Shown: in pieces, positions 13,277-24,221 of the stretch | Position numbering within the stretch: the stretch's first letter is position 1 | How the letters are laid out: every line of letters starts with the position of its first letter | Source: Flaccisagitta enflata | Taxonomy: Eukaryota; Chaetognatha; Sagittoidea; Aphragmophora | DNA length: 64,000 nt | NCBI GenBank assembly: GCA_965153355.1 | Contig: OZ231126.1 | Coordinates: 112,220,001 to 112,284,000 of the forward strand | Reading direction: 5' to 3' | Translations under genes and position numbers: made by a program | Notes under the pieces: model-generated | What the model saw: the letters and a program-made list of their open reading frames with translations, nothing else | What the model was told of the DNA's origin: nothing | Database searches by the model: none

Positions 13277-13441
13277 CTCCATCCATTGGTCCATTGGTCC
13301 ATTGGTCCGTCCATCCATCTGTCCATCCATCAATCTGTCTGTCCATCCGTCCATCCATCTGTCCGTCCATCCATCCGTCTGTCCGTCCGTCCATCCGTCC
13401 GTCCGTCCATCCGTCCGTCCGTCTGTCCGTCCATCCATCAT
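13277..13441. repeat. (CCAT/CCGT)n tetranucleotide tract
   Basis: Imperfect tetranucleotide array of CCAT, CCGT, CTGT and TGGT units. The same sequence type occurs inside families H and M, but no H or M ends flank this one. ORFs over it are artefacts. Confidence 0.9.
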
Positions 13442-13742
13442 GGCGATAGTTGAAAAGAGGGAAAAACAGCTTTTCGATACCTTTTGTGGATGTTTGAGTG
13501 TTGGGGTTGGGTCATATATTAGTCAGCCCAGATACTACAAGATAAAGCAGCATGCGGCGCATCTTGTTATCGCAACCATATCGTCATCAAAATTCTATGA
13601 GCAACCTGCATAGCACTTGCTAGACATTAAAGATATAACTCGACATTGGTAGCCTGATTTATCTTCTAATGTCCAGTAGCTGCGACGGCGTCTAATTCAG
13701 TGAGGGATTTCCGCCGACCTCCCTTCTCCATCTCGATCGGCT

Positions 13743-13803
<61 letters not shown>
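13743..13803. repeat. (CT)n microsatellite
   Basis: About 30 nearly perfect CT units. The minus-strand Arg/Glu-rich ORF over it is an artefact. Confidence 0.97.
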
Positions 13804-13807
<4 letters not shown>

Positions 13808-14060
13808 TCTCTTTTTTTTTCTCCGAGAAACTTCATTGAGGAAACCTGTTAAGGAAGAAAAAGAGATTTCCTTTCCTCCTATATAAAAAAAAATAGCTCT
13901 ATTCATTTCCAATTTCGTTCATGTCAAATTTGTTTGGCAGTGACTACATCCGCAATAATTGTGCAAACTTTCAAATCACAAGGTCTGTCACCTTTTTACA
14001 ATATACCACGGTCTCTTTCATCCCAAAGTCTTTTTTGCATATTGTTGTTATCATGTTTTT

Positions 14061-14206
14061 AGTCGCGTGTCATTTTGAATCATATCAAGTCATTTTAAGT
14101 TATTTAAAGTTAATTTAGTCTCTTAGTCTTTTGGTCTTTCAGTCTTCCAGTCTTTTGGTCTAATGGTCTTAACAACCGCACGCAACTGTAAGGTGTTGGC
14201 CTTGTT
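14061..14206 (+). mobile_element. family H miniature, TGTTGGCC subfamily (H1)
   Basis: Preceded by TTTTT, it begins AGTCGCGTGTC and ends CGCACGCAACT...GGTGTTGGCCTTGTT. Between them are TCATTTTAAGTT units followed by AGTCTTTTGGTCT units, the same order as in the giant copy at 61,891. The GGTC tract is missing. Strand is given with the terminal hairpin side at left. Confidence 0.65.
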
Positions 14207-14215
14207 TTATTTGTA

Positions 14216-14811
14216 CAGTACGATGGGAGCAATGACGACCTAGACTGGAGGATAGATTTTAGGTATTTTAATTTCATTTGTATCATGAAATATTTGAGAT
14301 CTAGGCTAATTATAGGTTGCTCTATTGAGTGAATGCATTTCTCAAACCTCAACTTGTGACTTGACCTCACCAAGACTTCATTTTTGAAGGTTCTAACCAA
14401 TTTCATCAGATTAGGTGAAAAATTTCATATAATTTTGAAAAAAGAATCAGCTCAATCTGACTATTTTTACAGGTTTTATGGCTATGTTTAATAAATATTT
14501 AAATGGTATGCAAATTAATTTCTGAGCAAAACTTAAAATGGCCATAAAACCTGTAAAAATAGACTGATTGAGCTCATTTTTTTTTCAAAACTGTATAAAA
14601 TTTTTCACCCAATCTATTGAGATAGTTTAGAACTGAAAAATGAAGTCTTGATAAGGTCAAGTCCCAAGTTGAAGTTTGAGAGATGCAAACATTTTCACTC
14701 AATATGGCAACCTTTAATTACCCTAGATCTTAAATATTTTATGATACAAATAAAATTAAGGTATATAAAATCTATCCTCCAGTCTAGGTCGTCATTGCTT
14801 CCATCGCACTG
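14216..14811. mobile_element. TA-flanked foldback element, 596 bp
   Basis: Near-complete palindrome centred at about 14,510. Ends are CAGTACGATGG and CCATCGCACTG, flanked on both sides by TA (14,214-14,215 and 14,812-14,813). The long arms match throughout, for example CTAGACTGGAGGATAGATTT against its complement, and GGTTTTATGGC near the centre. A TA duplication suggests mobilisation by a Tc1/mariner-type transposase (inference). A relative with ACTGGAGGATTA arms is at 25,383. Confidence 0.8.
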
Positions 14812-14813
14812 TA

Positions 14814-15227
14814 GCTAGGAAGACACAACATGTTTTTCAATATCAGTTTTAAAATGTCATCCTATAAATGTTTTTATCATTGAAACATGGTAATCTGGAC
14901 CCAGCCTACTAAATTATTACATCAAACTCTTCCTGACTCAACATCCTTTTACTTAAAAGATATTCAAAGGGGTATACTGGGCCAGAGTTGTCACTGTGTA
15001 CTGACTGAACTGTTGGCCCTGACAGTATGTTAGTTGGTCTATCCACTGAATCACGAAAGAAAATCTAAAAAATAGTTATATACCTGATGGAACTGGCATT
15101 TGTGATTCAGTGGATTGATATCTAACCTCTGTTTGAGCATTTGTGGATTGATGCTTAATCCCCATTGGTGATTCATTGAGAGATGAAGTCACCCTTGTCT
15201 GCTCCCCCTAAAGGTCAGTGGAGGAAG

Positions 15228-15228
<1 letters not shown>
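14814..15228. other. intergenic, nothing recognised
   Basis: Contains short local duplications (GATTCAGTGGAT, TTGTGGATTGAT). No gene or element was recognised. Confidence 0.4.

Positions 15229-15317
<89 letters not shown>
15229..15317. repeat. (TG)n microsatellite
   Basis: About 43 perfect TG units. Such tracts can adopt Z-DNA (general knowledge). Confidence 0.98.
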
Positions 15318-15319
<2 letters not shown>

Positions 15320-15369
15320 ATTTGTTGTAGCCGCGGGATGTTTTATATTGGCTTTGATATTCGACTTAA

Positions 15370-15569
15370 ACAAGGCCGTATACACGGCTACCGAAGTCGC
15401 GTGCAGGTGGGCAGGAGCAGTGATAAAAAAGGTTTTTTAAGCAATTGGGCAGGAGCAGTAAAGCAAAAACCGCCCGTGAACGCCAAAAAAAATGGTCGGA
15501 CCGACCGACGGACTGACGGACCGACGGACCGACCGACATAGTGGGTCATAGAGTTGCGTAGCACGCGAC
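15370..15569 (-). mobile_element. family H element, GTATCCGGCC subfamily (H2)
   Basis: Reads ACAAGGCCGTATACACGGCT, AGTCGCGTGCAGGTGGGCAG, a second GGGCAGGAGCAGT, a GACCGACGGAC tract, then CATAGTGGGTCATAGAG and the end hairpin TTGCGTAGCACGCGAC. It is about 200 bp with no ORF of its own. A second copy starts about 90 bp downstream in the same orientation. Confidence 0.75.
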
Positions 15570-15658
15570 GAAAAACTAAGGAAAAGACAAAAAGGAAAGA
15601 AAAGGAAAAGGAAAGAAAGAAAACGAAAGCTATGATTTCAATGTTTCAGTTGGAAAAC

Positions 15659-15856
15659 CAGGCCGGATACACGGCTACCTCAGTCGCGTGCGGGTGGGCA
15701 GGGGCCGTAATTGAGGTCAGTGGAGCATTTGGGCAGGAGCAGTAAGGCCAAAAACCCCATTAACGCCGAAAAAGTAAAGTGTGACGGACGGACGGACGGA
15801 CGGACGGACCGACGGACGGACCAACGGACGGACGGACCGACAAAGCGGGGATAATC
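15659..15856 (-). mobile_element. family H element, hairpin end lost (H3)
   Basis: CAGGCCGGATACACGGCTAC, then CAGTCGCGTGCGGGTGGGCA, GGGCAGGAGCAGTAAGG, AAAGTGTGACGGACGG, and a GACG tetranucleotide array to about 15,840, ending ACAAAGCGGGGATAATC. The terminal AGTCGCG hairpin is absent, so the copy is truncated or diverged at that end. Confidence 0.7.
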
Positions 15857-15939
15857 TAGCCTTGAAATTCAACAAACTTATTAACTGTCCTAATGCCCAG
15901 AATGGATTTTCTAAAGGATGACACCGATATCGCGCGCAC

Positions 15940-15962
15940 GTGTGTATGTGTCCGTGTGTGTG

Positions 15963-16047
<85 letters not shown>
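15940..16047. repeat. (TG)n microsatellite
   Basis: TG/CG-interrupted start, then about 40 perfect TG units. It is followed by GTAGCCGCGGGA, the same flank as after the TG tract at 15,317. The two TG loci are therefore parts of a local duplication. Confidence 0.97.
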
Positions 16048-16048
<1 letters not shown>

Positions 16049-16118
16049 GTAGCCGCGGGAAGTTTAATATTGCCCAACTTGAGTAGTCTTGTTTCATGGA
16101 GCCTCTGATTTCGTAAGG

Positions 16119-16181
16119 GAAAGAAAGAAAGAAAGAAAGAGAGAAAGAAAGAAAGAAAGAAAGATAGAAAGACAGAAAGAC

Positions 16182-16248
<67 letters not shown>

Positions 16249-16250
16249 AA
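16119..16250. repeat. (GAAA)n microsatellite
   Basis: GAAA array with a few GATA and GACA interruptions. It ends at the tail of a family M remnant. Confidence 0.97.
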
Positions 16251-16264
16251 AAAGGAACGAGAAA

Positions 16265-16520
16265 AATAATTGCAAGAGCATCAGCTGGTCAGCGGTACCC
16301 GTTGCCCCTACGTTAGTGTATGTAAGATGTGAAGGTGATAGGGGCAGCGGCCCTGGAGGAGCTGAAGACCTAGGCTGGGCTAAGACTTGAGTGTTAAGGA
16401 ACTCGAGTCATGAGGCTATAGAGGAGTCATCAGGCTTGGATTGGAGCCTCTTGGCTGGGGTTGGAGCCTCAGGGCTGCAGTCCCAGCCTCGAATTGGAGC
16501 TTGAACTTTTAGATGGGGAG
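16265..16520 (+). mobile_element. family M element, partial (M2)
   Basis: Tail AATAATTGCAAGAGCATCAG, GGTCAGCGGTACCCGTTGCC, then GGGGCAGCGGCCCTGGAGGA and a GGCTGGGGTTGGAGCCTC minisatellite. No right TIR is visible. Confidence 0.65.
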
Positions 16521-17412
16521 AGCAAGGGAGGAATTGTGAGTTTTGACGCTTTTTCTATGAAAAGTGGAACGATATCCCTCTCTATACCCAAACTGAAACA
16601 AATGGAAGAGGGCCTTGTGAACCCTCACTGACTAGTTAACACGCGCTCCACTCCTAGTTTTCCATATAACAGAATCCGAAAAACGTTCTTCCTCAATCTA
16701 ACCCAGAAGTGCATAAAATACCAACAGGAAGACAGATGGACATATGGATGGACAGACGGATGGACTGACAGGCGGACGGACAGATGGATGGCTGGAAAAA
16801 GCCTCTCTTAAAAAAGTGTTTCCACAATCAAATAGGGGATTTGAATGCAAGCACTTAATGAATGATTATTTTCTCCTCATCCTTCTCATCCTGCGCAACC
16901 GATGCCATGCTTATTAAGAATGTGTAACTATGGCAAAGGAAAAAAATGAACCACTTCTTTTTACCAACCCACCTCCATATCTGGTCGTGTCCGTTGGTGA
17001 TGCTAACCTTTGAAAATCCACCGGATCTAATGGCCTAATTGGCCTTTTTAGATGCGTCCGTCAGGAATGCATATCTATAAGTGGGTCGGTCCGTCCGTCC
17101 GTCCATTACGCATGTGCAAAAACCGCGTTTTTTGGTTGTTTTTGGCAACAGTGAGATCCTTTACTGAAAAAGACGATACACCAACATGTTTTGAGAGCCT
17201 CCTTTAATTCTTGTTCATTTCACCCATCTTCGATATGTTAAGATTCAGGGATATCAAAATATATTTTCTTTGATATTTATTGAGCTGAACAAAAACAATA
17301 TTTACTTCAAAAAATTTTTGCACCAAAATTTAAGACCTTTATCTATCAGCATGTTATTGGCGTTATGGTAAGTGTATGCTCGTGAATGTATCTGTGGGTG
17401 TCAGTGTAACAA
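16521..17412. other. intergenic with short tetranucleotide tracts
   Basis: Holds GATGGACAGACGGATGGA-type repeats (about 16,735-16,790) and GGTCGGTCCGTCCGTCCG (about 17,085-17,105). No gene was recognised. Confidence 0.45.
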
Positions 17413-17915
17413 TTGGGTGCTTCACATAGCAGAAGCTGGGAGTATCCCTTCACCCAACTTAGGTAATGTAGAGGATCAAAAATCATGAAGATGACCATTT
17501 TCAATTTTTCAAAATTCCTCCATCTTCCGTTTTTGTTTTGGCCTTAAAGTTTTCACAGATTTCCCTGAATTCAGCAAAATCCTGTTTAGTTTTGTTACAA
17601 AAAGGAAAATTATTTGTTTTAAAAAATTATGATGTTTGTAAAAATAAATTGAAATATCAGAACATAAGCTTATGAAAAAGCAGAGTTACAATTCTAGGAA
17701 GAGTAGAAATTTGTAAAAGTTAATTCAAACAATGTCGGCATATCATTTTATCCATTTTATTATGCAAATTGCGTCCTCAAAAACAATTTTCTGAAAAATG
17801 GAAGATCAACAATTTTCGATAAAAGAAAAATGGTAAGGGTCCTAAAATTAGCCTCTCCATATTATGCAAAGAGGGTGAAAAGAATTAACCAACTTTTGCT
17901 ATGTGAAGCACCCAA
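17413..17915. mobile_element. TIR element with GGGTGCTTCACATAGCA ends
   Basis: Ends TTGGGTGCTTCACATAGCAG and CTATGTGAAGCACCCAA form a near-perfect inverted repeat of about 19 bp. Imperfect pairing extends inward (GGAAGAT with complement). It is about 500 bp and non-coding. Target duplication is uncertain: AACAAT occurs near both ends but not at matching distance. Confidence 0.6.
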
Positions 17916-17926
17916 GCATAACAATG

Positions 17927-17928
<2 letters not shown>

Positions 17929-17960
<32 letters not shown>
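17929..17960. repeat. poly-A run of 32
   Basis: Perfect A homopolymer just outside the preceding TIR element. Confidence 0.98.
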
Positions 17961-17961
<1 letters not shown>

Positions 17962-18182
17962 AATTAGATGTTCAATATCTATCAAAAACTTGGAAACCAC
18001 TTATACTTTTTGTTTAAAATCCATGAACATATAAAAGAGCCTCAAAAACTCTACAAATCTATAACAAGCACAAATTTTTAGCTCATTCCGTTTAGAAATG
18101 ACAAAAGATTGAAGTTCAGTGTACTCATATTCCTGATTGATGAATAGAGCAGATTTCAGTGCCAGAAAATATGACACTTTTT

Positions 18183-18637
18183 GGACAGCGGCCCCAAAGG
18201 GCCGATGTCCTGTCGGACACAGGGGTGAATTTCCAGACGTCCGTCTGTACGTCCCCCCCCCCCGCCTAAGCTTCTGAGCCTCATGTTCCCATTGAAAATC
18301 ATGGAAAATTGAAGAAATGCAAAATTCCCATGGAATAACATTAAAAATTGAGAAAAAATGAAAAAAAATATGCAATTCCTATTGAATAACATAGAAAATT
18401 TACTAAGAGTTACAAATATGGGAAATCCCTATTGAATAACATGGAAAATTGACAAAATTTTGAAATAAATGCAAAATTCAGATTGAATAAAATGGAAAAT
18501 TGACAATGAAATGGAAAAAATTTCAATGTTTTCATCGAATAACAAGGAAAGTAGCCCCAAAGGCCTCAAATGTGCCTTCTCAGGACGTCTGGAAATTCAC
18601 CTCTATATCCTACAGGACATTGGCCCTTTGGCAGCCG
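18183..18637 (+). mobile_element. family M element, GTCCTGT subfamily (M3)
   Basis: Left TIR GGACAGCGGCCCCAAAGGGC then GATGTCCTGTCGGACACAGG and GTGAATTTCCAGACGTC. The right TIR is its complement: GACGTCTGGAAATTCACC, TACAGGACATTGGCCC, TTTGGCAGCC. The interior is a degenerate repeat around ATTGAATAACATGGAAAATT. It shares the CCTGT.GGACACAGG module with the large inverted-repeat arms. Confidence 0.7.
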
Positions 18638-19915
18638 GTTATCCTATATTTCTTACGATCGTAAGTTCATGGGTTAGAAGGCTTACAATCGTAGGTTTTC
18701 TGGACTCTTTTACAATGGGAAAATGGGTTTTTCCTTCATAACCCAAAAAGCGCTAAATCGATTTTTTTCATTTCTTGGTTCAATATTGTTAGTGAGACCA
18801 CTATTCTTCGCCAAAAGGAATTGTCATCGCCACTCTTCTATAAACATGTGAAATATGATGATGAATGTGGCTTTCTACAATGCTTACGATTCTAGGTTTT
18901 CTTGCCTAGAAAGCTTACGATTCTAGAAACTTGCATAGAAAGCTTACGATTCTAGGTCTAGGTTGATATGGACTCGGAATCAGTTGCTGCTGTGCGTCCT
19001 CCCATATCTATACGGGGATGTGTCTGTTGGTCCGTCGATTGATCTGTCAGTTGGTTAGTTGGTTGGTTGGTCCCTCAATCACGCAAATGTTTGGAATACA
19101 ATTAAATCCAAGCTCTTTCATCACACAAGCAGCGCCAATCGATTCTCATTCATTTATCCACTCTTTCATTCATTTATTAATTCATTCATTCATTATTCAT
19201 TCATTCATTCATTCATTCATTCATTTTTCAAAAACATTAAACTATAAACGTATAAACAACATTCATTCAAACAAATCAATCATTCGCATTTGTTATGAGG
19301 ATAAGTCTGCTAAATTTGGATACACTCGCCAGGAGTGTCAAGAATGTATAGCTTTTAACTGACAAGGACATTGTTTCAAGAGTGTTTCTCATGCAAATTT
19401 CAAATTTCATTGCATTTTCCATGACTCATTTTCCTGTTCAGGGTAACTACAAATTGGCATGAGAGAATATTGCCCACGTTGCTATCTGCGGCCTTCTGGT
19501 TGCTACGATCATAATCTCAAACCTTGCTACCTGCTCTTTCCCTCATACTGTGTTCTGTCGCAAAATCTAGTTATGAAGAATAGAATCTAATCCTCATTTA
19601 GACAAACTGAGGGCATTTCTAGTGACAACTTCAAATACGTTTCTTTCTTTAAAACGCGAGTTCAGCGTGAATGCAGGTTCATTAATTTCAATTGTCCCAT
19701 GGGAGAGTGTGTGACTTGAGTGCGCGAGCCCGTGAACGGAGCGAGCGAGCAAAGCAAGCCAGCGGAGCGGAGCGCTGTGGAGTGAGCATCTGAGCGGTGC
19801 GAGCGACCGAAGGGCCTTTTCAAAATGCGATTGTCCTCGCCAGACCCTAAAAACTTTCTGATTCAACTTTGTAAGATGGCCGGTCCAAAGAGAGTGGCGA
19901 TATGCTTAAGTTTTT
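18638..19915. other. intergenic with short repeats
   Basis: Contains four CTTACGATTCTAG-like units (18,655-18,960), a GGTTGGTTGGTCC tract (19,050-19,075), an ATTC microsatellite (19,145-19,226), and a GC-rich GAGCGAGC patch (19,705-19,805). No exon was recognised. Confidence 0.5.
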
Positions 19916-20414
19916 GGGCAGCGGTCCCGAAGGGGTCGATGACCTATGCTTTCACACATATGGGGAATTTTCTCCTCCTTCTTCTCCTCCTCTGTACCCC
20001 CCCTCCCCCCAGCCTCCAGGCCCATTTTTCAGCCTGGAGGCCAATATCCCAACCTCGAGGCCCAAATTTCAGTCTTGAGGCCCAAATCCCAACCTCAAGG
20101 CCCAAATCCCAACCTCAGGGCCCAAATCCCAATCCCAAGGCCCAGATTCCACTCTCCGGGGATTTGGGCCTCAAGACTGGGCCTTGAGGCCTTGAGGCTG
20201 GGATATGGGCCTCCATGCTGAGATATGGGCCTGGAGGCTGGGGGTAGGGGAGGTGCGGAGGAGGAGGAGGAGGAGAAGGAGGAGAAAATTCCCCATATGT
20301 GTGAAAGCATAGGTCATCGACCCCTTTTGGGCCGCTGCCCTGCTCCCCCCTCAACCACAACCTACTTAAGCAGGGCACGGGTACCGCTGACCATCTAACG
20401 CTTTTGCGACTATT
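19916..20414 (-). mobile_element. family M element, complete (M4)
   Basis: Left TIR GGGCAGCGGTCCCGAAGGGG (19,916) with CGATGACCTATGCTTTCACA and GGGGAATTTTCTCCTCC. Right TIR is its complement, ending TTTTGGGCCGCTGCCC at 20,340. The arms are about 65 bp and almost perfect. The interior minisatellite is AGGCCCAAATCCCAACCTCA of about 20 bp. The one-sided tail follows on the right: GCAGGGCACGGGTACCGCTG, then CTAACGCTTTTGCGACTATT. Confidence 0.85.
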
Positions 20415-20476
20415 AATGATAATAGTATCAAATTTTACATCAATAGAAAGCTTAGCCTTTAAGCGTGGGTGTGCGA

Positions 20477-20477
<1 letters not shown>

Positions 20478-20555
<78 letters not shown>
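20478..20555. repeat. (TG)n microsatellite
   Basis: About 38 perfect TG units. Confidence 0.98.
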
Positions 20556-20557
<2 letters not shown>

Positions 20558-20767
20558 AAACTTAGATTGCTTTGATCACATTTGTCTGGGGTCTTTGGAG
20601 TGATGTGCAATGGTTTTCTCTTTCATGACTTCTGGAGACAGCTGCGCGCGGCGTGTCTTGAAGAAATGAGGAAAAGTGCCTTTTGTTTTCATTTAACAGA
20701 TAACAACGCAAATATTTGCTTGAATCGGCTCCTTACGTCTGACACGCTTTTATCATGTATCATTTTT
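20556..20767. other. intergenic, nothing recognised
   Basis: Short mixed-composition stretch. A 91-codon ORF running through here (20,582-20,857) has no recognisable domain and ends in family H sequence. Confidence 0.4.
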
Positions 20768-20830
20768 AGTCGCATACACGCGACTCGGCACCTTGTTGTG
20801 CCCGTCGGTCTGTCCTTCCCTCATTCTGTT
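20768..20830 (+). mobile_element. family H hairpin-end fragment (H4)
   Basis: TTTTT followed by AGTCGCATACACGCGACT, then CGGCACCTTGTTGTG and GTCGGTCTGTCC. Only the hairpin end and the start of the tetranucleotide tract remain. Confidence 0.6.
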
Positions 20831-20956
20831 CTTCCATGTCCTTACATGTCTGCTTAGATACAAGATTCGCCTATCAGCCTTGTCGACGCTGCACATTGGG
20901 TTGCCTGAGATCAAAATACACTATGGGCCGAAGTGGAAGAAAATGCAGTATAAGCT

Positions 20957-21100
20957 AACAAGGCTAAGTAGGCCTATAGATGCCACATGTGAGTTGTCAA
21001 ACAAATGCGCTACCAACCAACCGACCAACCAACTGACCAACCAACCGATCAACGGACACAGCTAGTTATAGACCTAGAGGTGCTTTGTTGCCCCTAAAAA
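20957..21100 (-). mobile_element. family H element, third subfamily (H16)
   Basis: AACAAGGCTAAGTAGGCC, GAGTTGTCAAACAAATGCGC, CCAACCGACCAACC tract, ACACAGCTAGTTATAGA, then TTTGTTGCCCCTAAAAA. Order is the same as the copies at 2,759 and 30,750, but diverged. Confidence 0.6.
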
Positions 21101-21259
21101 CATAGAAATAGGATCAAAAATATTCATATAGGGATCTAATAGGTAAATCAATTGTGATTTTTTTTGCGTTACAAATTTAGCAGCGCTGCTCCTTTATGAT
21201 TGGTCTCATATATTTTTTGTCGCGAGCTACGTGACTTACTGCTCTAAATCTTTTATGCG

Positions 21260-21745
21260 TCAAGATTTTTTTTCATTTAAATTTTCACTTCAAAAATTTT
21301 CACTTTAAAAATTTTCATGACAAAAATTTTCATTTCAAAAATTTTCATGACAAGAATTTTCATGACAAAAATTTTTATGGCAAAAATTTTCACTTCAAAA
21401 ATTTTTATGGCAAAAATTTTCACTTCAAAAATTTTTTTCACAAATTTTCTTCGCTCAAATCTTTTTGCTCAAATTTTTTTTGATTTGCTTTAATTTTCAT
21501 TTTCAAAATTTTCATTTAAAAAATTTTGACTTCTAAAATTTTCACTTGAAAAGTTTTCACGTCAAAAATTTTCACGTCAAAAATTTTCACTTGAAAAATT
21601 TTCCTGTCAAAAATTTTCATTTAAAAAGTTTTTACTTTAAAAATTTCATTTCAAAAATTTTCATGACAAACATTTTCATGACAAATATTTTCACTTCAAA
21701 AATTTTTTTTTTCACAAACTTTCTTTGCTCAAATTTTTCTGCTAA
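21260..21745. repeat. tandem repeat (TTTTCACTTCAAAAA)n
   Basis: About 30 diverged units of 15-17 bp alternating CACTTC and CATGAC between AAAAATTTT blocks. The unit is close to self-complementary in its AAAAATTTT part. The Phe/Lys/Asn-rich ORF is an artefact. Confidence 0.9.
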
Positions 21746-21842
21746 AAGATCTTGTACACTTTTTCGTTTTTGACACTCTCATGCCTTTAATATATTTTTC
21801 AATGTTTGAATTATTAATAGAATAATGAATTTTATAGATATC

Positions 21843-21843
21843 A

Positions 21844-21912
<69 letters not shown>
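21843..21912. repeat. (GATA)n microsatellite
   Basis: About 17 perfect GATA units, with degenerate continuation to 21,960. Confidence 0.97.
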
Positions 21913-22204
21913 AAGATATTAATAGATATTAATAGGTAATAATAGATAGATATCAATAGAATACTAAATTTTTCTTAAAAAAGATTTATCTTTTATTTTA
22001 TATTCATTTTGGTACTTTTGAGCCCACAGTGCATTTTGTATCATTTTGGCGTATAGTGGGTGGTCAAACCCAAGGCATCAGCAGCAATCAACTGAAATGA
22101 TTCTAATACCTAAAACCATATAAATGCAGATAGGGTGTGGCTTGCGCCATGTTTAAAAGCGCTTTCAAATATGGCGAGGAAAGAGGACGGAGGAAGGAAA
22201 TAGT

Positions 22205-22207
<3 letters not shown>

Positions 22208-22279
<72 letters not shown>
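22208..22279. repeat. (GA)n microsatellite
   Basis: About 36 GA units. Confidence 0.97.
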
Positions 22280-22281
<2 letters not shown>

Positions 22282-23020
22282 CTCAGGTCAGTCGATATGC
22301 TGCGATCAAACCGCCTATATGCGCGGCGAGCGCAAGCACGAAGACATAGAGTTATAACTGGTTCTGTACATGAAGATAAAAATGCTTTGTCCTAATGAAG
22401 GCAAATATAAATAAAAAATGCTCTTGATGGCTTCATGCAAGCGATAACAAGATGCGGCGCACAGTGTTATATCTTGTAGTATTTGGGCCAGGTAATATCT
22501 CGGTTGGGTTGGGGTATGGATGGGGGTTGGATGCCCCTGCCCACCTGTCCGCAATATTATTGTTTTTCTTCTCTCAACTACAAATATCTACAAAGCAAAG
22601 GTAAAAATCCCAAATGATTTATCTTGCGATACCGAGTAGTTTCTAAAACATGTTGCTGTGCAGCAAACAGCATCTTTATATGGGAAGAGGGCTAACTGGC
22701 AAAAAAATCGACCTCAGGGTGATACTGAGCAGATACTTTTTTTGGAATCGACCATGATTTGATCTACCCGGTTGATTCTGTAAAGAAAAAAATCGTGAGA
22801 CCTCTGGTGGATTGGATAAGATAAGACATCCACATTAAGAGCAGAAGAGCTGGTGTTTTTCAGTCAAGTATTGCAAATTTTTGATGCATCATATGGTCAA
22901 TGGTTTCTGATCCCAAATTGTCTATCATAATTTGCTGAGGCTATTCAGGTGCTGCATTGAGCAACTTGGCCCTTGCCCAAACAGATCAAAGTTGCTATGT
23001 CTCTGATCTAGCTTCTTTTT
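22280..23020. other. intergenic, nothing recognised
   Basis: Mixed-composition sequence without exon or repeat recognition. Confidence 0.4.
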
Positions 23021-23075
23021 AGTCACTGACACGCGACTCTACACCTTGCTGTGTCGGTTGGTAGGTCGACTCTGC
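23021..23075 (+). mobile_element. family H hairpin-end fragment (H5)
   Basis: TTTTT then AGTCACTGACACGCGACT, TACACCTTGCTGTGTC and GGTTGGTAGGTCG, then unrelated sequence. Confidence 0.6.
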
Positions 23076-23084
23076 ACTAGGAGG

Positions 23085-23330
23085 CTTGATTAGTGGTTCA
23101 GAAGACCAAGTTAGGGGCTATGGGGAATTAGTATCAGGCATGAACAGCTTTAATTGGAGTCTTTGGTGTTTGATTTGGGCTTCAGGAGGCAGTGAAAAGA
23201 GGTTTGAAAAGATGCCCTTTAGATCAAATCTTGGGCCATAAGAAGTATGGCCGGAGGGAGGGGAAGTGGAAAAATTGAAAAACAAATTACCTCATGTGAA
23301 ATCATAGGCCCCTTTAGGGCCACTTCCCAA
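23085..23330. mobile_element. decayed family M right half (M5)
   Basis: A degenerate GG.TTGATT minisatellite leads into CTCATGTGAAATCATAGGCC and CCTTTAGGGCCACTTCCC, a mutated right TIR. The left TIR is not visible. Confidence 0.5.
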
Positions 23331-23523
23331 TGAGGATGGCCAAAGTGAGCATCTTGAATATCTGAAAAAAAACTATGTTTCAAAAGCCATAAAGAAACTT
23401 TGTTTTTGACTTTAATTACCCCTTGCCTCTTTGAACCAGAAATGAAGAAAAAGAAGTGAAGAAAAAGAAGTGGGTGAGAGTGATAGTTTCAGCATGGGAT
23501 TGGAAGGAAGAGTGCAATTCTTG

Positions 23524-23720
23524 AATAGTTGCAAAAGTATTAGATGGTCAGCAGTATCTTTGGCCCCTACATGTGTGTTTGTGAATGTGTGGTAGTAAGA
23601 GGGGCAGTGGCTCCAAAGTTTTAAGCCTCAAGCTCAGATTTGAGCCTTAAGCTAAGATAGGTACCTGGAGGGTGAGTTTTGAACCTGGAAGCTGAGATTT
23701 GGGTTTTTCCATCTCTCTCC
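23524..23720 (+). mobile_element. decayed family M left half (M6)
   Basis: AATAGTTGCAAAAGTATTAG, GGTCAGCAGTATC, GGGGCAGTGGCTCCAAAG, then an AGCCTCAAGCTCAGATTTG minisatellite. It is partial and diverged. Confidence 0.55.
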
Positions 23721-23806
23721 AACTGTTAGCAAAGGGTCATATAGGTCTCCATTACTTTAGTTAAGCATGTTTGGATGATCAATAGAAAACGGAATATGAG
23801 TATGTA

Positions 23807-24219
23807 CTATGCGAATTAAAAAAAAAGACGCACTTTTGAAAGGTTGATCAGGCTCTTTAAACTCATAAAAACATATCAAAATCTTAGGTTGTTAGAAAGC
23901 CCTTGGAGAATACTTTCATTTGGCGCCAATCAGGTATTTCTATCTTTTTTTTTGCTTGGAAATGGCATTAGATTAAGAAAAAACTTTGCTGATTTCGATT
24001 TTGCAGTTGCATGGGAAAAAATGTATTTTAATAAAATGGTTCTTCACTTTGACTGGCTCTAGCTCCTAAACGGTTTAAGTTACAGACCTGGGATTGGTCT
24101 AGAATGAAAGATCTTTTGAAAATCTTTAAAATCACTTCAATTAACAAAGGTTTCTAAAGTTTTTTTAATCTGTTTTGCTAACAAATACAAAGGTGCGTCT
24201 TTTTTTTAAATTCGCGTAG
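23807..24219. mobile_element. TA-flanked MITE, 413 bp
   Basis: Ends CTATGCGAATT...AAAGACGCAC and GTGCGTCTTT...AATTCGCGTAG are inverted repeats of about 27 bp, flanked by TA at 23,805-23,806 and 24,220-24,221. A 72-codon ORF inside has no transposase motif. TA duplication is consistent with Tc1/mariner-type mobilisation (inference). Confidence 0.75.
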
Positions 24220-24221
24220 TA

